A DNA stretch of 39,440 bases. Source: Desulfobacteraceae bacterium (lineage in GTDB: Bacteria; Desulfobacterota; Syntrophobacteria; Syntrophobacterales; Syntrophobacteraceae). This document shows, piece after piece, positions 25,156 through 32,954 of this stretch. Under the pieces are notes generated by a model. It did not search any database and had not been told where the DNA came from. It worked only from the letters and a program-made list of their open reading frames with translations. How positions within the stretch are numbered: position 1 is the first letter of the stretch; every line of letters begins with the position of its first letter. Position numbers and translations under genes: made by a program. Location of the stretch: assembly GCA_021372635.1 (NCBI GenBank), contig JAJFUA010000363.1, positions 1-39,440 on the forward strand, in the 5' to 3' direction.

Positions 25156-25604
25156 TCAGCTTTTTTTCTTCATGGACTTCTTGCCGCCGAGAATGCCTCC
25201 GACCGCCCCGCCCAGCGTGTCTTCAACCGCCTTTCCGGCTTCCCTGACCGTCTCCCCAGGACTGCGTCCTTGACGGAGCCGAGGGTGTCGGAAATCCCGC
25301 TGACGTTCACATCCGCGGAAGTTCCCGCCCCCAGCGCCGCTTCCCGGTACTATCCGGCCTCGGCACCGCTCTCCCGGGAACCCTTAACGCTTTCGCGCAC
25401 CCCCTGGGTGCTCTCGAAATGCTGCGCCTCCTCTTCCGTCAACTCATGGCCCGTAACCCTGGGCCACTCGGTCGGAAGCCGGTCCGTCCAGACATCCCCG
25501 CCACCCCCCAGCATATCGGCGTAGGAATCGATGCCCAGTTCGGTCATGAACAGAGGACGCTTCTGCTTCTTCAGTTCGCTGATATTCAGGCTGACGTTTT
25601 CCAT
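25156..25604 (-). pseudogene. Broken gene for a small protein of unknown function
   Basis: ATG 25604 has a strong GGAGG site. The first 84 codons read well (MENVSLNISELKKQKRPLFM, TELGIDSYADMLGGGGDVW) to a TAG at 25350. The same frame continues after the TAG with plausible protein (SADVNVSGISDTLGSVKDAV). One base missing from a G-run at about 25254-25257 then shifts it, and the next frame continues ETVREAGKAVEDTLGG up to KKSMKKKS and a stop at 25156. Mending both faults gives 149 residues with a Gly-rich basic tail. I do not recognise the family. It may be a recent pseudogene, or the first 84 residues may still be made. A single-base sequencing error is possible for the frameshift. Confidence 0.6.
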
Positions 25605-25681
25605 AGGAAAACCTCCGTGTAAATTCCAGACAATCAATGCCATTTCATTATTATTACCATTTCAGTTTAATAGCTGAATAA

Positions 25682-25709
25682 AAGTTAACCACCGAACAAT
25701 CTTTGTCAA
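25682..25709 (-). promoter_or_regulatory. Promoter ahead of the broken gene
   Basis: TTGACA at 25709-25704 and TAACTT at 25687-25682 are separated by 16 bp in an AT-rich stretch. It is followed by about 78 bp of AT-rich leader before ATG 25604. Confidence 0.5.
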
Positions 25710-26095
25710 TTTGAGTTATCACACTCCAGGTTCTCTGAACCCGGCCCCGGCGCGTGGATTGCGTCCGGCTCACGGTCCAGCTTCAGAAGTGCCGGGATGC
25801 CCCGGCCCCGGATAACCCCGGGCTTCGCCGAATGTTCCCGGCCGACACAGGCAACTCCGCTGTCCGTTCGCGAATCGCAGGAGGTGGCAGGCAAAGGAGA
25901 AAGACGGTGGGGTTGGACCGCAAACCGTATTCTTTGGTCCAAAGGAAACGGTTCGGGGGTTCAGGAGGTTCCGGCCGCAAATCGCCTCCTCGCGTCGTGG
26001 TTCGACGACGATGGGGTTCTTCGACAGGGAAGCAACCTCTCCGCCCGCTCCGGAAAAGATCGGGAGCGCCAGGGCGGAGAGGCCGCACAACCCCG
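25710..26095. other. Non-coding interval with a 31-bp palindrome
   Basis: I find no credible gene in this 386-bp stretch downstream of sodC. At 25923-25953 there is an imperfect inverted repeat: AACCGTATTCTTTGG and CCAAAGGAAACGGTT around a single T, with one mismatch and one possible G-U pair. It has no T-run. Its function is unknown. Confidence 0.45.
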
Positions 26096-26635
26096 CTATT
26101 TCGCAAAGCCGATGACGCCGCAGGCCACGCGTGCACCCGAAGCGCCGGTAGGCTGCGTCTTGAGATCATCCGCCTCCGCGTGGACGATCACTGCGCGGCC
26201 GAGAATCGATTCGGGGCCGTCGAGCTTGATGCCGGGGCTGAGCCAATCAAGACGGGCCACGCCCTTGGCATCGGCTTCAATATTTCCGAAATCTCCCGCG
26301 TGATGTTTGTCGGCCGTGGGAGCCCCATGCGGGGCACCGGTCGGATTGAAGTGCCCGCCCGCGGAACCCGCGTCGGGAGAACTGCAATCGCCGTATTCAT
26401 GGATGTGAAAGCCATGGGGCCCGGGAGTGAGCCCCTGGACCTGGGCAACCACGTGTACCTTGTCTCTTTCTTTCGCGAAGGACACGGTTCCCTGTACCTT
26501 GCTTCCCTGGGTCGGCTGGAGAACGGCAATGGCCTTGCCGGCCTCTCCGTGCTTGACCGCCTGTTCCTGGGAACAACCTGCCGTTGCGAAAGCGATGACC
26601 GCCAGGATGACCACAAACACATGCACTTGCTTCAT
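26096..26635 (-). CDS. sodC: Cu/Zn superoxide dismutase, lipoprotein form
   Basis: SodC dismutates superoxide in the periplasm. The 179-residue protein has a signal peptide ending in the lipobox ATAGC. It shows the SOD motifs GFHIHEYGDC (two Cu ligands and the first disulfide Cys), GGHFNP (bridging His), HHAGDFGNI (Zn ligands His and Asp), AVIVHAEADDL (Cu ligand His) and RVACGVIGF (second Cys). ATG 26635 has AGGGGG upstream and begins the signal peptide. It is the last gene of the minus-strand run from hcp, 61 bp after the DUF2892 gene. In an anaerobe this indicates defence during air exposure. Confidence 0.95.
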   Translation of the reverse strand: MKQVHVFVVILAVIAFATAGCSQEQAVKHGEAGKAIAVLQPTQGSKVQGTVSFAKERDKVHVVAQVQGLTPGPHGFHIHEYGDCSSPDAGSAGGHFNPTGAPHGAPTADKHHAGDFGNIEADAKGVARLDWLSPGIKLDGPESILGRAVIVHAEADDLKTQPTGASGARVACGVIGFAK

Positions 26636-26696
26636 GGGTGACCCCCTTCTTTTGCGTTCCCGATTCGTCTCTGTTGCCCGACCACCCCAAGACCGG

Positions 26697-26924
26697 CTAG
26701 GAGATATTGCCGGAATCGGGTGTGTTGAACGGCAGCCTGGAGAGCAGCGCCATGACCCGGCAGGTGCCGGTACGCGCTGCATTGAGGAGTCCGATTCCGA
26801 TCAAAACGGGGATCAGCAGCCACCCCCTCGACGTAAAGGCCCCGAGCAGCGCGCTGAGCAGTACGACCGCCCCCAGCACGAGATACACCTGCCTTTGAAG
26901 GCTCATGGACGTCTTTTCCGCCAT
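26697..26924 (-). CDS. DUF2892 small membrane protein (YgaP-tail type)
   Basis: The 75-residue protein is almost entirely two membrane helices (VYLVLGAVVLLSALLGAF and GWLLIPVLIGIGLLNA), followed by GTCRVMALLSRLPF, the conserved Cys-containing end of DUF2892. This domain forms the membrane part of YgaP-type rhodanese proteins; here the rhodanese domain is absent. GGAGGG precedes ATG 26924, which I prefer to the ATG seven codons earlier. It lies between the Fe-S protein and sodC in the hcp operon, which suggests a role in sulfur, nitrogen or oxidative stress, though none is proven. Confidence 0.8.
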   Translation of the reverse strand: MAEKTSMSLQRQVYLVLGAVVLLSALLGAFTSRGWLLIPVLIGIGLLNAARTGTCRVMALLSRLPFNTPDSGNIS

Positions 26925-27024
26925 ACCCGTACCCTCCTTTTTCAAGGTCCCTGGTTTGCACTCCGGACATGAGCAGGAATAAAAGCATTCCGTGATCCCT
27001 CGTAAAGGCGTGAGGGAGAAATTA

Positions 27025-27771
27025 TCACGCAGCGAGTTTCCTGCGCCTGAGAATGTTCCCCTGGAGCCCGATCGTCACCTCTTCGAGCGGAACGTCCTTC
27101 CCGGAGACCTCCAGGCCTTTTTTCACCATGGCCGGCAGGGCGGAACAGCACGGGACTTCCATATCCAGGACCGTCACGCTGCGGATTCCCGCTTTCTGAA
27201 AGATTTCCGCAAACTTCGCGATATAGGCCTGACCGTCGTCGAACTTCGGACAGCCGAGCAGGATCACCCTCCCCTCGAGGAAATCCCGGTGCAGGCTGGG
27301 ATAGGCGACCGGGGCACAGTCGGCGGCCACGAGAAGGTCCGCCCCTTTGAGGAACGGGGCGGTTGCGGGAACGAGGCGGATCTGCACAGGCCAGTGGGAA
27401 AGAGTCGAGGGACCGGACTCGCCGGCCGGCTTTCCTGCATCTCCGGTAATCACCTTGAACGTGCGGATGTTCGCCGCAGGGCATCCACAGGGCATCTTTT
27501 CATGCTCCGCCGCCTTCTGCCCCTCACTGGCCTTCAGGTGTTCCTCCACCGCTTCCGGGTCGAAGTCCTTGGCGGTGCGTTCGACGATCTTCAGCGCTCC
27601 CTGAGGGCACTCCCCGAGGCAGGCGCCGAGCCCGTCGCAGTAGTTTTCCGAGATCAGCCGCGCCTTTCCGTCAACAATCCGGATGGCACCCTCGGCGCAG
27701 GAAGTCACGCACTGCCCGCAGCCGTCGCAGAGTTCCTCATCGATTTCAATGATTTTTCGAACGGATTTCAT
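27025..27771 (-). CDS. 4Fe-4S ferredoxin-type protein of the hcp cluster
   Basis: The 248-residue protein begins with a two-cluster ferredoxin module. The first motif is complete, CDGCGQCVTSCAEGA (residues 15-29). The second, CDGLGACLGECPQGA, has Leu in place of the second Cys, so the second cluster may be 3Fe-4S or otherwise ligated. A longer domain follows with further Cys motifs: MPCGCPAA, LLGCPKFDD and EVPCCSALP. Such proteins are often found beside hcp in anaerobes and could pass electrons to it; that role is inferred. GAGGAG precedes ATG 27771. It lies 69 bp after the HD-domain gene. Confidence 0.85.
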   Translation of the reverse strand: MKSVRKIIEIDEELCDGCGQCVTSCAEGAIRIVDGKARLISENYCDGLGACLGECPQGALKIVERTAKDFDPEAVEEHLKASEGQKAAEHEKMPCGCPAANIRTFKVITGDAGKPAGESGPSTLSHWPVQIRLVPATAPFLKGADLLVAADCAPVAYPSLHRDFLEGRVILLGCPKFDDGQAYIAKFAEIFQKAGIRSVTVLDMEVPCCSALPAMVKKGLEVSGKDVPLEEVTIGLQGNILRRRKLAA

Positions 27772-27840
27772 AAGAGTTCTCCTCGTTCCGAACCTGCCGT
27801 GAATATGTTCTCGGGTGTCAGCGGCCTCCAGCGCGCGTCC

Positions 27841-28572
27841 TCACCCGTTCTCTGCTTCGTTCAACGGCGGCCCGGCATCGTCGCCGCTTCGGCCGCCGGT
27901 GGTCATGTCCCGTGCAAGCCTCCTTCCCGCCCCGGTCAGGAGGTCCTGCACGATCCGTTCGCACGACGCAACCGAGGGATCTTCCTTAATGATTTCTTCC
28001 AACCCGGCGAGAAGGATTGCGTCGTGAACACATTTGAATTCGATCGACTCCGTTTCCCTGGGCCGACGCACACGTCCGACGATTTCGACGACCGCCTGCG
28101 TGAGATCCGCCCGCGCCCCCAGGCCGGCAAGAATTTCCCGGGCAAGGGAGGGGGTTTTTTCTTCGCTTCCGCCGATATCGTGGAGGTACGCGGCGGAGAG
28201 CACCACTGCCGGATCGCCCTTCTCTTCCAGGACGATCCGTTCCGCAAAACGGGCCACCCGCACCGCACGGCCGATACGCCGGAAGTCCTGTTTGAACGTC
28301 CGTTTCATCTCGACGGCCACGCGGTCCTTGAGGAGGTTTTCCCTCTGGGCCGCCAGCGCCGGGGAAAGTTCCCCCAGGCACTGCTCGGCATACCGACAAT
28401 AGGCGGCGCACCCAAAATCCATGCGGGGGTTGAGCACCTTGGCGCCGCATCCCCTGCACCGCCTCGATGATTCGTCTTTGAAGAATTCCACCGGGCGTCC
28501 GCAGTGCGGGCAGTCCGCCTCGAAAATGGCTCCAGGCTCCCAATATCGACTGTCCTGTCCAGGGCATTTCAT
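27841..28572 (-). CDS. HD-domain protein with N-terminal zinc ribbon
   Basis: The 243 residues begin with paired cysteines that look like a zinc ribbon (DCPHCGRPVEFF and RRCRGCGAKVLNP), followed by a Cys-rich patch MDFGCAAYCRYAEQC. An HD-type domain follows at about 95-200 with AAYLHDIGG as the central His-Asp pair. The first metal-ligand histidine of HD enzymes, normally in a pattern like I-x-H-A-x-R-V, appears as IGRAVRVARFAERI here, so phosphohydrolase activity is doubtful. GAGGAGAAAAAAG precedes the ATG. It lies 57 bp after hcp and is surely in the same transcript. Confidence 0.85.
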   Translation of the reverse strand: MKCPGQDSRYWEPGAIFEADCPHCGRPVEFFKDESSRRCRGCGAKVLNPRMDFGCAAYCRYAEQCLGELSPALAAQRENLLKDRVAVEMKRTFKQDFRRIGRAVRVARFAERIVLEEKGDPAVVLSAAYLHDIGGSEEKTPSLAREILAGLGARADLTQAVVEIVGRVRRPRETESIEFKCVHDAILLAGLEEIIKEDPSVASCERIVQDLLTGAGRRLARDMTTGGRSGDDAGPPLNEAENG

Positions 28573-28629
28573 CTTTTTTCTCCTCTACGCAGCCCGGTAG
28601 AACCCGCTTTCATCGCCAGCGCCCGTCCA

Positions 28630-30258
28630 TCAGCCCAGGATCGCCTTCAGGTCTTCGTCGGGCGTCGTGATGGGTTTGATGTCGAAATTCTTCACCAGGA
28701 CGTTCAGCACGTTCGGGCTCGTGAAAGCCGGAAGGGAAGGACCCAGCCGGATGTTCCTGATTCCGAGGTGGAGCAGTGTGAGCAGGATCGCCACCGCCTT
28801 CTGTTCGTACCACGAGAGCACCAGGGACAGGGGCAGTTCGTTCACGCTCACGCCGAACGCCTTGGAAAGCGCGATGGCGATCTGGATCGCCGAGTAGGCG
28901 TCGTTGCACTGTCCGACGTCCATGAGCCGCGGCAATCCCAGTATGGAACCCAGGTCCTTGTCGAAGAACCGGAACTTGCCGCAGGCCAGGGTCAGGACGA
29001 CGCAGTCCCGGGGGACCTTCTCGACGAATTCCGTGTAGTAGTTGCGGCCCGGCTTGGCGCCGTCGCAGCCGGCCACCAGGAAGAAGTGCCTGATGTCCTT
29101 GTTCTTCACCGCTTCGATCACCTTGTCCGCCACGCTCATCACGGTGTTCCGGCCAAACCCGACCGTAACCGTCTTCCCGTTCAGGTCTTCCTGGAAGCCG
29201 GGCAGTTCGAGCGCCTTCCGGATCACCGGGGTGAAGTCTCGGTCGGCAATGTGCGGTACGTTCGGCCAGCCCACCATGCCCGACGTGAAGATGTTTCCCG
29301 TGTAGGCCGCCTGGGGCCTCTGGATGCAGTTGGTGGTCATGAGGATCGCTCCGGGGAACCTGGAGAATTCGCTCTGCTGATTCTGCCAGGCCGTCCCGTA
29401 GTGGCCATAGAAATGAGGGTACTTCTTCAGCCCGGGATAGCCGTGAGTCGGCAGCATTTCCCCGTGCGTGTATACGCCGATGTCCTTGCCTTCCGTCTGC
29501 CTGAGGAGCGTCTCGAGGTCCTTGAGATCGTGGCCGGAAACCAGGATGGCGTGCCCCTTCCGGTGCCCCAGAGGAACGGGGGTGGGCACGGGATGGCCGT
29601 AGGTCCCCGTATTGGCCGCGTCGAGAAGTTCCATGGCCCTCAGGTTGATTCCCCCGCATTTCAGGACCAGGCCCAGGAAGTCGTCCAAACCCAGGCTCTT
29701 GTTCAACGTCGCTGCGAGCGCCTCGTGAAGAAAGGCGTACACGGCGTCGTCTTCGTGTCCGAGGATGCGGGCATGGTCGGTATAGGCAGCAATGCCCTTA
29801 ATCCCGAAAAGCAGCGTGTGTTCCAGGGACTGCACGTCGGGATCGGCGCCGGCGTCGGACTTCAGCCCCACCTTCTCGCCCTGCGCCACGAGCCCTTCCG
29901 GCGTGGACGCTGGGACGAAGGAAGCGGCCTCTTCCGCGGACTCCGTCTTTCCTCCGGCGGACTTGACCTTCGCCTTCAACGCTTCTCTCAAGGAGACCGC
30001 CCGGGCAATGAAGCTGTGGAAGCGGGCGGGGTCGAAGTTCACGTTCGTGAGGGTTGAAAACAGCGCTTCGGCGGTAAAGGCGTTCACTTCACGATCCACG
30101 ACGCCGACTTTCCTGCCTTCGACGGCCACAAGCGCGAGCCCCTTCAGGGCGTGCACCAGCAGGTCCTGGAGCGCCGCAACGTCCGACTGCTTGCCGCACA
30201 CTCCGATCTTAGTACAACCTTCCCCCTTGGCCGTCTGTTCGCACTGGTAGCAAAACAT
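28630..30258 (-). CDS. hcp: Hybrid cluster protein (prismane protein), class I
   Basis: Hcp carries a 4Fe-4S cubane and a unique 4Fe-2O-2S hybrid cluster, and acts in nitric oxide and hydroxylamine detoxification in anaerobes. The 542-residue protein starts MFCYQCEQTAKGEGC followed by TKIGVC, a CX2CX8CX5C arrangement of the class I (Desulfovibrio) type. Hybrid-cluster regions are present: NTGTYGHPVP, TTNCIQRP, GCDGAKPGRNYYTEF, VLTLACGKFRF and GLPRLMDVGQCNDAYS. ATG 30258 begins exactly at the Cys motif and has AAGGAG upstream. It heads a five-gene minus-strand operon and is divergent from a Crp/Fnr-type regulator. Confidence 0.97.
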   Translation of the reverse strand: MFCYQCEQTAKGEGCTKIGVCGKQSDVAALQDLLVHALKGLALVAVEGRKVGVVDREVNAFTAEALFSTLTNVNFDPARFHSFIARAVSLREALKAKVKSAGGKTESAEEAASFVPASTPEGLVAQGEKVGLKSDAGADPDVQSLEHTLLFGIKGIAAYTDHARILGHEDDAVYAFLHEALAATLNKSLGLDDFLGLVLKCGGINLRAMELLDAANTGTYGHPVPTPVPLGHRKGHAILVSGHDLKDLETLLRQTEGKDIGVYTHGEMLPTHGYPGLKKYPHFYGHYGTAWQNQQSEFSRFPGAILMTTNCIQRPQAAYTGNIFTSGMVGWPNVPHIADRDFTPVIRKALELPGFQEDLNGKTVTVGFGRNTVMSVADKVIEAVKNKDIRHFFLVAGCDGAKPGRNYYTEFVEKVPRDCVVLTLACGKFRFFDKDLGSILGLPRLMDVGQCNDAYSAIQIAIALSKAFGVSVNELPLSLVLSWYEQKAVAILLTLLHLGIRNIRLGPSLPAFTSPNVLNVLVKNFDIKPITTPDEDLKAILG

Positions 30259-30344
30259 GTCTCTCTCCTTCCTGAAGGGTGGACTGAACCCCCAATTTTT
30301 GGTGAACACCGTTCTTACGACTCTTTCGTTCCTCGATGGTTGAA

Positions 30345-30350
30345 ACTATA
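30345..30350 (-). promoter_or_regulatory. -10 element of the hcp promoter
   Basis: TATAGT on the minus strand; the predicted start point is near 30338, giving an 80-base leader. There is no good -35 box, as expected for a promoter needing an activator at -41.5. Confidence 0.6.
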
Positions 30351-30372
30351 AGACCGCTGCCTTTCTCAGTCT

Positions 30373-30386
30373 TTGACTCAGATCAA
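30373..30386 (-). promoter_or_regulatory. FNR/HcpR-like operator of hcp
   Basis: The minus strand reads TTGATCTGAGTCAA, matching the FNR consensus TTGAT-N4-ATCAA at 9 of 10 fixed positions. Its centre (30379.5) lies 41.5 bp from the start point inferred from TATAGT, the standard class II activation position of Crp/Fnr regulators. Confidence 0.75.
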
Positions 30387-30587
30387 GCGATCCTTGTTTT
30401 TTTCGATTTTTTTTCATCGCGTGCGCGATCCGTTCACCCGCTTCCGAAAAACGGGCCCTCGGGGGCATCGAACCGCCCAAGGTGAATTGTATCGATTCCT
30501 TCGCCCTTTTCACCGCATCCCGGTCATAGCTTGCCGGCGGTCTGGCGACCAGGCGCCTCATCCCGGATCCGCCGTGCCACTTACGCT

Positions 30588-30616
30588 TTGACGCAAACCG
30601 AGAGGCGGTGTATGTT
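30588..30616 (+). promoter_or_regulatory. Promoter of the hcpR-type gene
   Basis: TTGACG at 30588-30593, a 17-bp spacer, and TATGTT at 30611-30616. The start point would be near 30623, only some 17 bases before the ATG. The remaining part of the divergent interval (30387-30587) is non-coding, with T-runs at 30397-30403 and 30407-30414. Confidence 0.65.
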
Positions 30617-30639
30617 TTCAGCAGTGGAGATGCGACCTT

Positions 30640-31332
30640 ATGAGCCGAATCGATCAGATCAGCGGGGTTTCACTTTTCGGGGGGCTGCCCGAGGAGCAGA
30701 TCAGGGAACTTGCCGACATAGCGGTCGAACAGAAATGCCGCAAAGGCCAGCCTCTTTTTTCGGAAGGAAGCAGGGCGACGGGCTTTTACGTCATCACTGC
30801 GGGCAGGTTCAAGATTTTCAAGCTTTCCCTGGAAGGCAAGGAACAGATCCTGCACATCTTCGGACCCGGTGAAATTTTCGGGGAAGTGCCGGTCTTCGCC
30901 GGGGGCAGGTACCCAGCCCACGCCGAAGCGCTGGAACCGGGAACGGTCCTGTTCTTTGCGCGCGACGCCTTCATCGAACTCGTGCGGCGGGAACCCGCCG
31001 TCGCCCTGAACATGCTCGGGATCCTCTCGCGGCGCCTGCGCCAGTTCACCCACCTCATCGAAGACCTCTCGCTCAGGGAAGTCCCCGGCAGGCTCGCCGC
31101 CTACCTGCTCTTCCTGAGCGACCGACGGGAGAAGGGGGCCTCCGACACTCTTGAACTCGAAATCACCAAGGGTCAACTGGCGAGCCTGCTGGGGACCATC
31201 CCTGAGACGCTCTCGCGCATTCTCGCGAGGATGACTCAAACAGGAGCCATAGAAGTCGATGGCCGCCGCATCCGGCTGCTGGACCGTGGAATCCTGGAAA
31301 GTCTCGCCGCCGGAGAAAAACTGGCCCCCTGA
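30640..31332 (+). CDS. Crp/Fnr-family regulator, HcpR type
   Basis: The 230-residue protein has an N-terminal cyclic-nucleotide-binding-like beta barrel (QPLFSEGSRATGFYVITAGRFKIFK, then FGPGEIFGEVPVF), a long dimer helix at about 120-140, and a C-terminal winged helix with TKGQLASLLGTIPETLSRIL as recognition region. The four N-terminal cysteines of FNR are absent, so it would not sense oxygen through that cluster. HcpR proteins in Desulfovibrio and relatives have this form and activate hcp. The divergent position and the FNR-like box upstream of hcp support the same job here. GGAG lies ten bases before the ATG. Confidence 0.9.
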   Translation: MSRIDQISGVSLFGGLPEEQIRELADIAVEQKCRKGQPLFSEGSRATGFYVITAGRFKIFKLSLEGKEQILHIFGPGEIFGEVPVFAGGRYPAHAEALEPGTVLFFARDAFIELVRREPAVALNMLGILSRRLRQFTHLIEDLSLREVPGRLAAYLLFLSDRREKGASDTLELEITKGQLASLLGTIPETLSRILARMTQTGAIEVDGRRIRLLDRGILESLAAGEKLAP

Positions 31333-31409
31333 TTCATGACATTGCGCTCAGCCGCGGCAACTGGGGATAATCCCGCGGGGGAGACATCGCCTCTCTTCCG
31401 GCAAAATCC

Positions 31410-31826
31410 CTATTCGCCGATGATCTTCACGAGGACACGCTTTTTCCGCCGGCCATCGAACTCTCCGTAGAAGACCTGTTCCCAGGGGCCGAGGTCCAGC
31501 CTTCCCTCCGTTACGGCAACAACGACTTCCCTGCCCATCACCTGGCGCTTCATGTGCGCGTCGGCGTTATCCTCCCCGACGTTGTGCCGGTAGCCGGAGA
31601 CGGGCTCGTGAGGCGCCAGTTTTTCGAGCCAGACGTCATAGTCGTGATGCAGCCCGGGTTCGTCGTCGTTGATGAAAACGGAAGCGGTGATGTGCATGGC
31701 GTTGCAGAGCACCAGTCCTTCCCGGACGCCGCTCGCTTTCAGGCATTCCTCGACCTGCGGGGTGATGTTGATGAAGGCCCTCCGGGAGGGTACGTTGAAC
31801 CAGAGTTCCTTGCGATACGATTTCAT
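31410..31826 (-). CDS. yjbQ: YjbQ family protein (UPF0047)
   Basis: A 138-residue cytosolic protein of the widespread YjbQ/UPF0047 family, whose members show weak thiamin phosphate synthase activity in vitro; the real function is uncertain. Family motifs are clear: [29 protein letters not shown], then [20 protein letters not shown] and [20 protein letters not shown] with the conserved His residues. ATG 31826 is chosen by the family start (KSYRKELWF) and AAAGG upstream. It lies 76 bp from the flavin reductase-like gene, so both may share a transcript. Confidence 0.92.
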   Translation of the reverse strand: MKSYRKELWFNVPSRRAFINITPQVEECLKASGVREGLVLCNAMHITASVFINDDEPGLHHDYDVWLEKLAPHEPVSGYRHNVGEDNADAHMKRQVMGREVVVAVTEGRLDLGPWEQVFYGEFDGRRKKRVLVKIIGE

Positions 31827-31902
31827 GGCGTCGGCCTTTCGAGGCGGTTCGCAGGCTTTCCGCAACGCCGCCGGAGTCGCGGAAAGCCGGAAGCAGCCCG
31901 CT

Positions 31903-32481
31903 CTATTTCCCCTTCTTCATCTCCATGCCCACGCTGAAGGCGGAAGCGACCCGGTCGCCCAGCCGGTGGTAGGACTTGTCGGGACCGGTACAGTAGATGA
32001 GCGGGTTCACCTTGGCGAGGTCGGGTTCACCGTTCGTCAGGCATTCTTCGGACATGTGGACTTCTTCGATCTGGCCGACGACGAGTTCGTGGCTTCCCAG
32101 GTTCAGGATGTGCACGACCCGGCATTCCAGGCTGACCGGGCACTGTTCGATCATCGGGACCGACTTGATTTTTCCGCGGAATACCGTGAATCCGCAGACG
32201 GCGACCTTATCCTCCTTGCTTCCGGAGATGATGCCGCAGTAGTCGGTTTCAACCGCCTGCTCCACGGAAGGGACGTTGACGGAAAAGGCCCCGTTTTGCT
32301 TGATCCCCTTGAGCGTGCTCCGATGGTGCTGGAGGGCGACGGTGATCATGGGCGGGTTGCTGTTCGCGATGCCGCTCCAGGCGGCGGTCATGAAGTTGGC
32401 CTTGCCGTCGACATCGGCCCCGATCAGAAACGCGGGCATGGGAAAAACCAGGGGCTGTGCTCCCAGGGCGACTTTTTTCAT
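31903..32481 (-). CDS. Flavin reductase-like, FMN-binding split-barrel protein
   Basis: A 192-residue flavin reductase domain protein. It has the typical start [31 protein letters not shown], the [20 protein letters not shown] flavin-binding segment and [10 protein letters not shown]. Members bind FMN and act as flavin reductases or as electron-transfer flavoproteins (flavoredoxin) in sulfate reducers. The context here does not settle which. GAGGAG precedes the ATG. A palindrome at 32585-32597 in its leader may be an operator. Confidence 0.9.
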   Translation of the reverse strand: MKKVALGAQPLVFPMPAFLIGADVDGKANFMTAAWSGIANSNPPMITVALQHHRSTLKGIKQNGAFSVNVPSVEQAVETDYCGIISGSKEDKVAVCGFTVFRGKIKSVPMIEQCPVSLECRVVHILNLGSHELVVGQIEEVHMSEECLTNGEPDLAKVNPLIYCTGPDKSYHRLGDRVASAFSVGMEMKKGK

Positions 32482-32584
32482 GATGCATCTCCTCTTTCCA
32501 CTGTTCTGAATGGCCGGTTCAAAAGCGGGAAATCTCTCTCGAGCCGGAGGCCCCGCGCCTCCCCTTCCGGAAAGCCGGGCAGCC

Positions 32585-32597
32585 GTCGCAGTGCGAC
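32585..32597 (-). promoter_or_regulatory. Palindrome upstream of the flavin reductase-like gene
   Basis: GTCGCAGTGCGAC is a perfect 6-bp inverted repeat around one base, about 104 bp before the start codon. A possible -35 TTGACT lies at 32632-32627 on the minus strand. Operator function is only suggested. The remaining sequence to the tRNA promoter holds no gene. Confidence 0.35.
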
Positions 32598-32772
32598 ATT
32601 TTACGGTAGGAGAAGTTCGAATTGAAGTCAAGAGAGGTGCGGCGGGTGCGGCCAAACGGGCGCAGCGGGGTGCCGGATGAGGAAGAAACGGGAGAAATCA
32701 GCCGGTTTCGCATGACTTTGCGGTGCCGGAACGCCAGAAAGCCGGAATCGACAGGGGGACGGGATTTCCCGC

Positions 32773-32801
32773 TTGACACCGCAGCCGTTTGTTGGTAGTT
32801 A
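32773..32801 (+). promoter_or_regulatory. Promoter of the tRNA-Lys/tRNA-Glu operon
   Basis: TTGACA at 32773-32778, a 17-bp spacer and TAGTTA at 32796-32801, followed by a GC-containing discriminator and tRNA-Lys 27 bp later. Confidence 0.75.
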
Positions 32802-32827
32802 GGGGATTCCATTGCGGGAGCGCATGT

Positions 32828-32900
32828 GGGCCGTTAACTCAGAAGGTAGAGTATCTGCCTTTTAAGCAGAGAGTCGCAGGTTCGAGTCCTGCACGGCCCA
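32828..32900 (+). tRNA. tRNA-Lys (anticodon TTT)
   Basis: Complete cloverleaf in 73 bases: acceptor GGGCCGT with ACGGCCC, D arm ACTC/GAGT, anticodon stem TCTGC/GCAGA with loop CTTTTAA, T arm GCAGG TTCGAGT CCTGC, and discriminator A. The 3' CCA is not encoded. Confidence 0.97.
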
Positions 32901-32954
32901 TCAAAAGCTCTTGACAACGGCGGGTGTATCCCTTAAAAAGGCACCTGTGTTTGC

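Noticed and set aside
25350..25352. TAG as a pyrrolysine codon
   Set aside because: There is no methylamine methyltransferase context, and a second lesion (one-base deletion) lies downstream, so decay is the simpler reading.
25754..26641. A 295-codon plus-strand frame over the sodC region
   Set aside because: It is the complement of sodC plus non-coding DNA; sodC has all metal ligands and a signal peptide.
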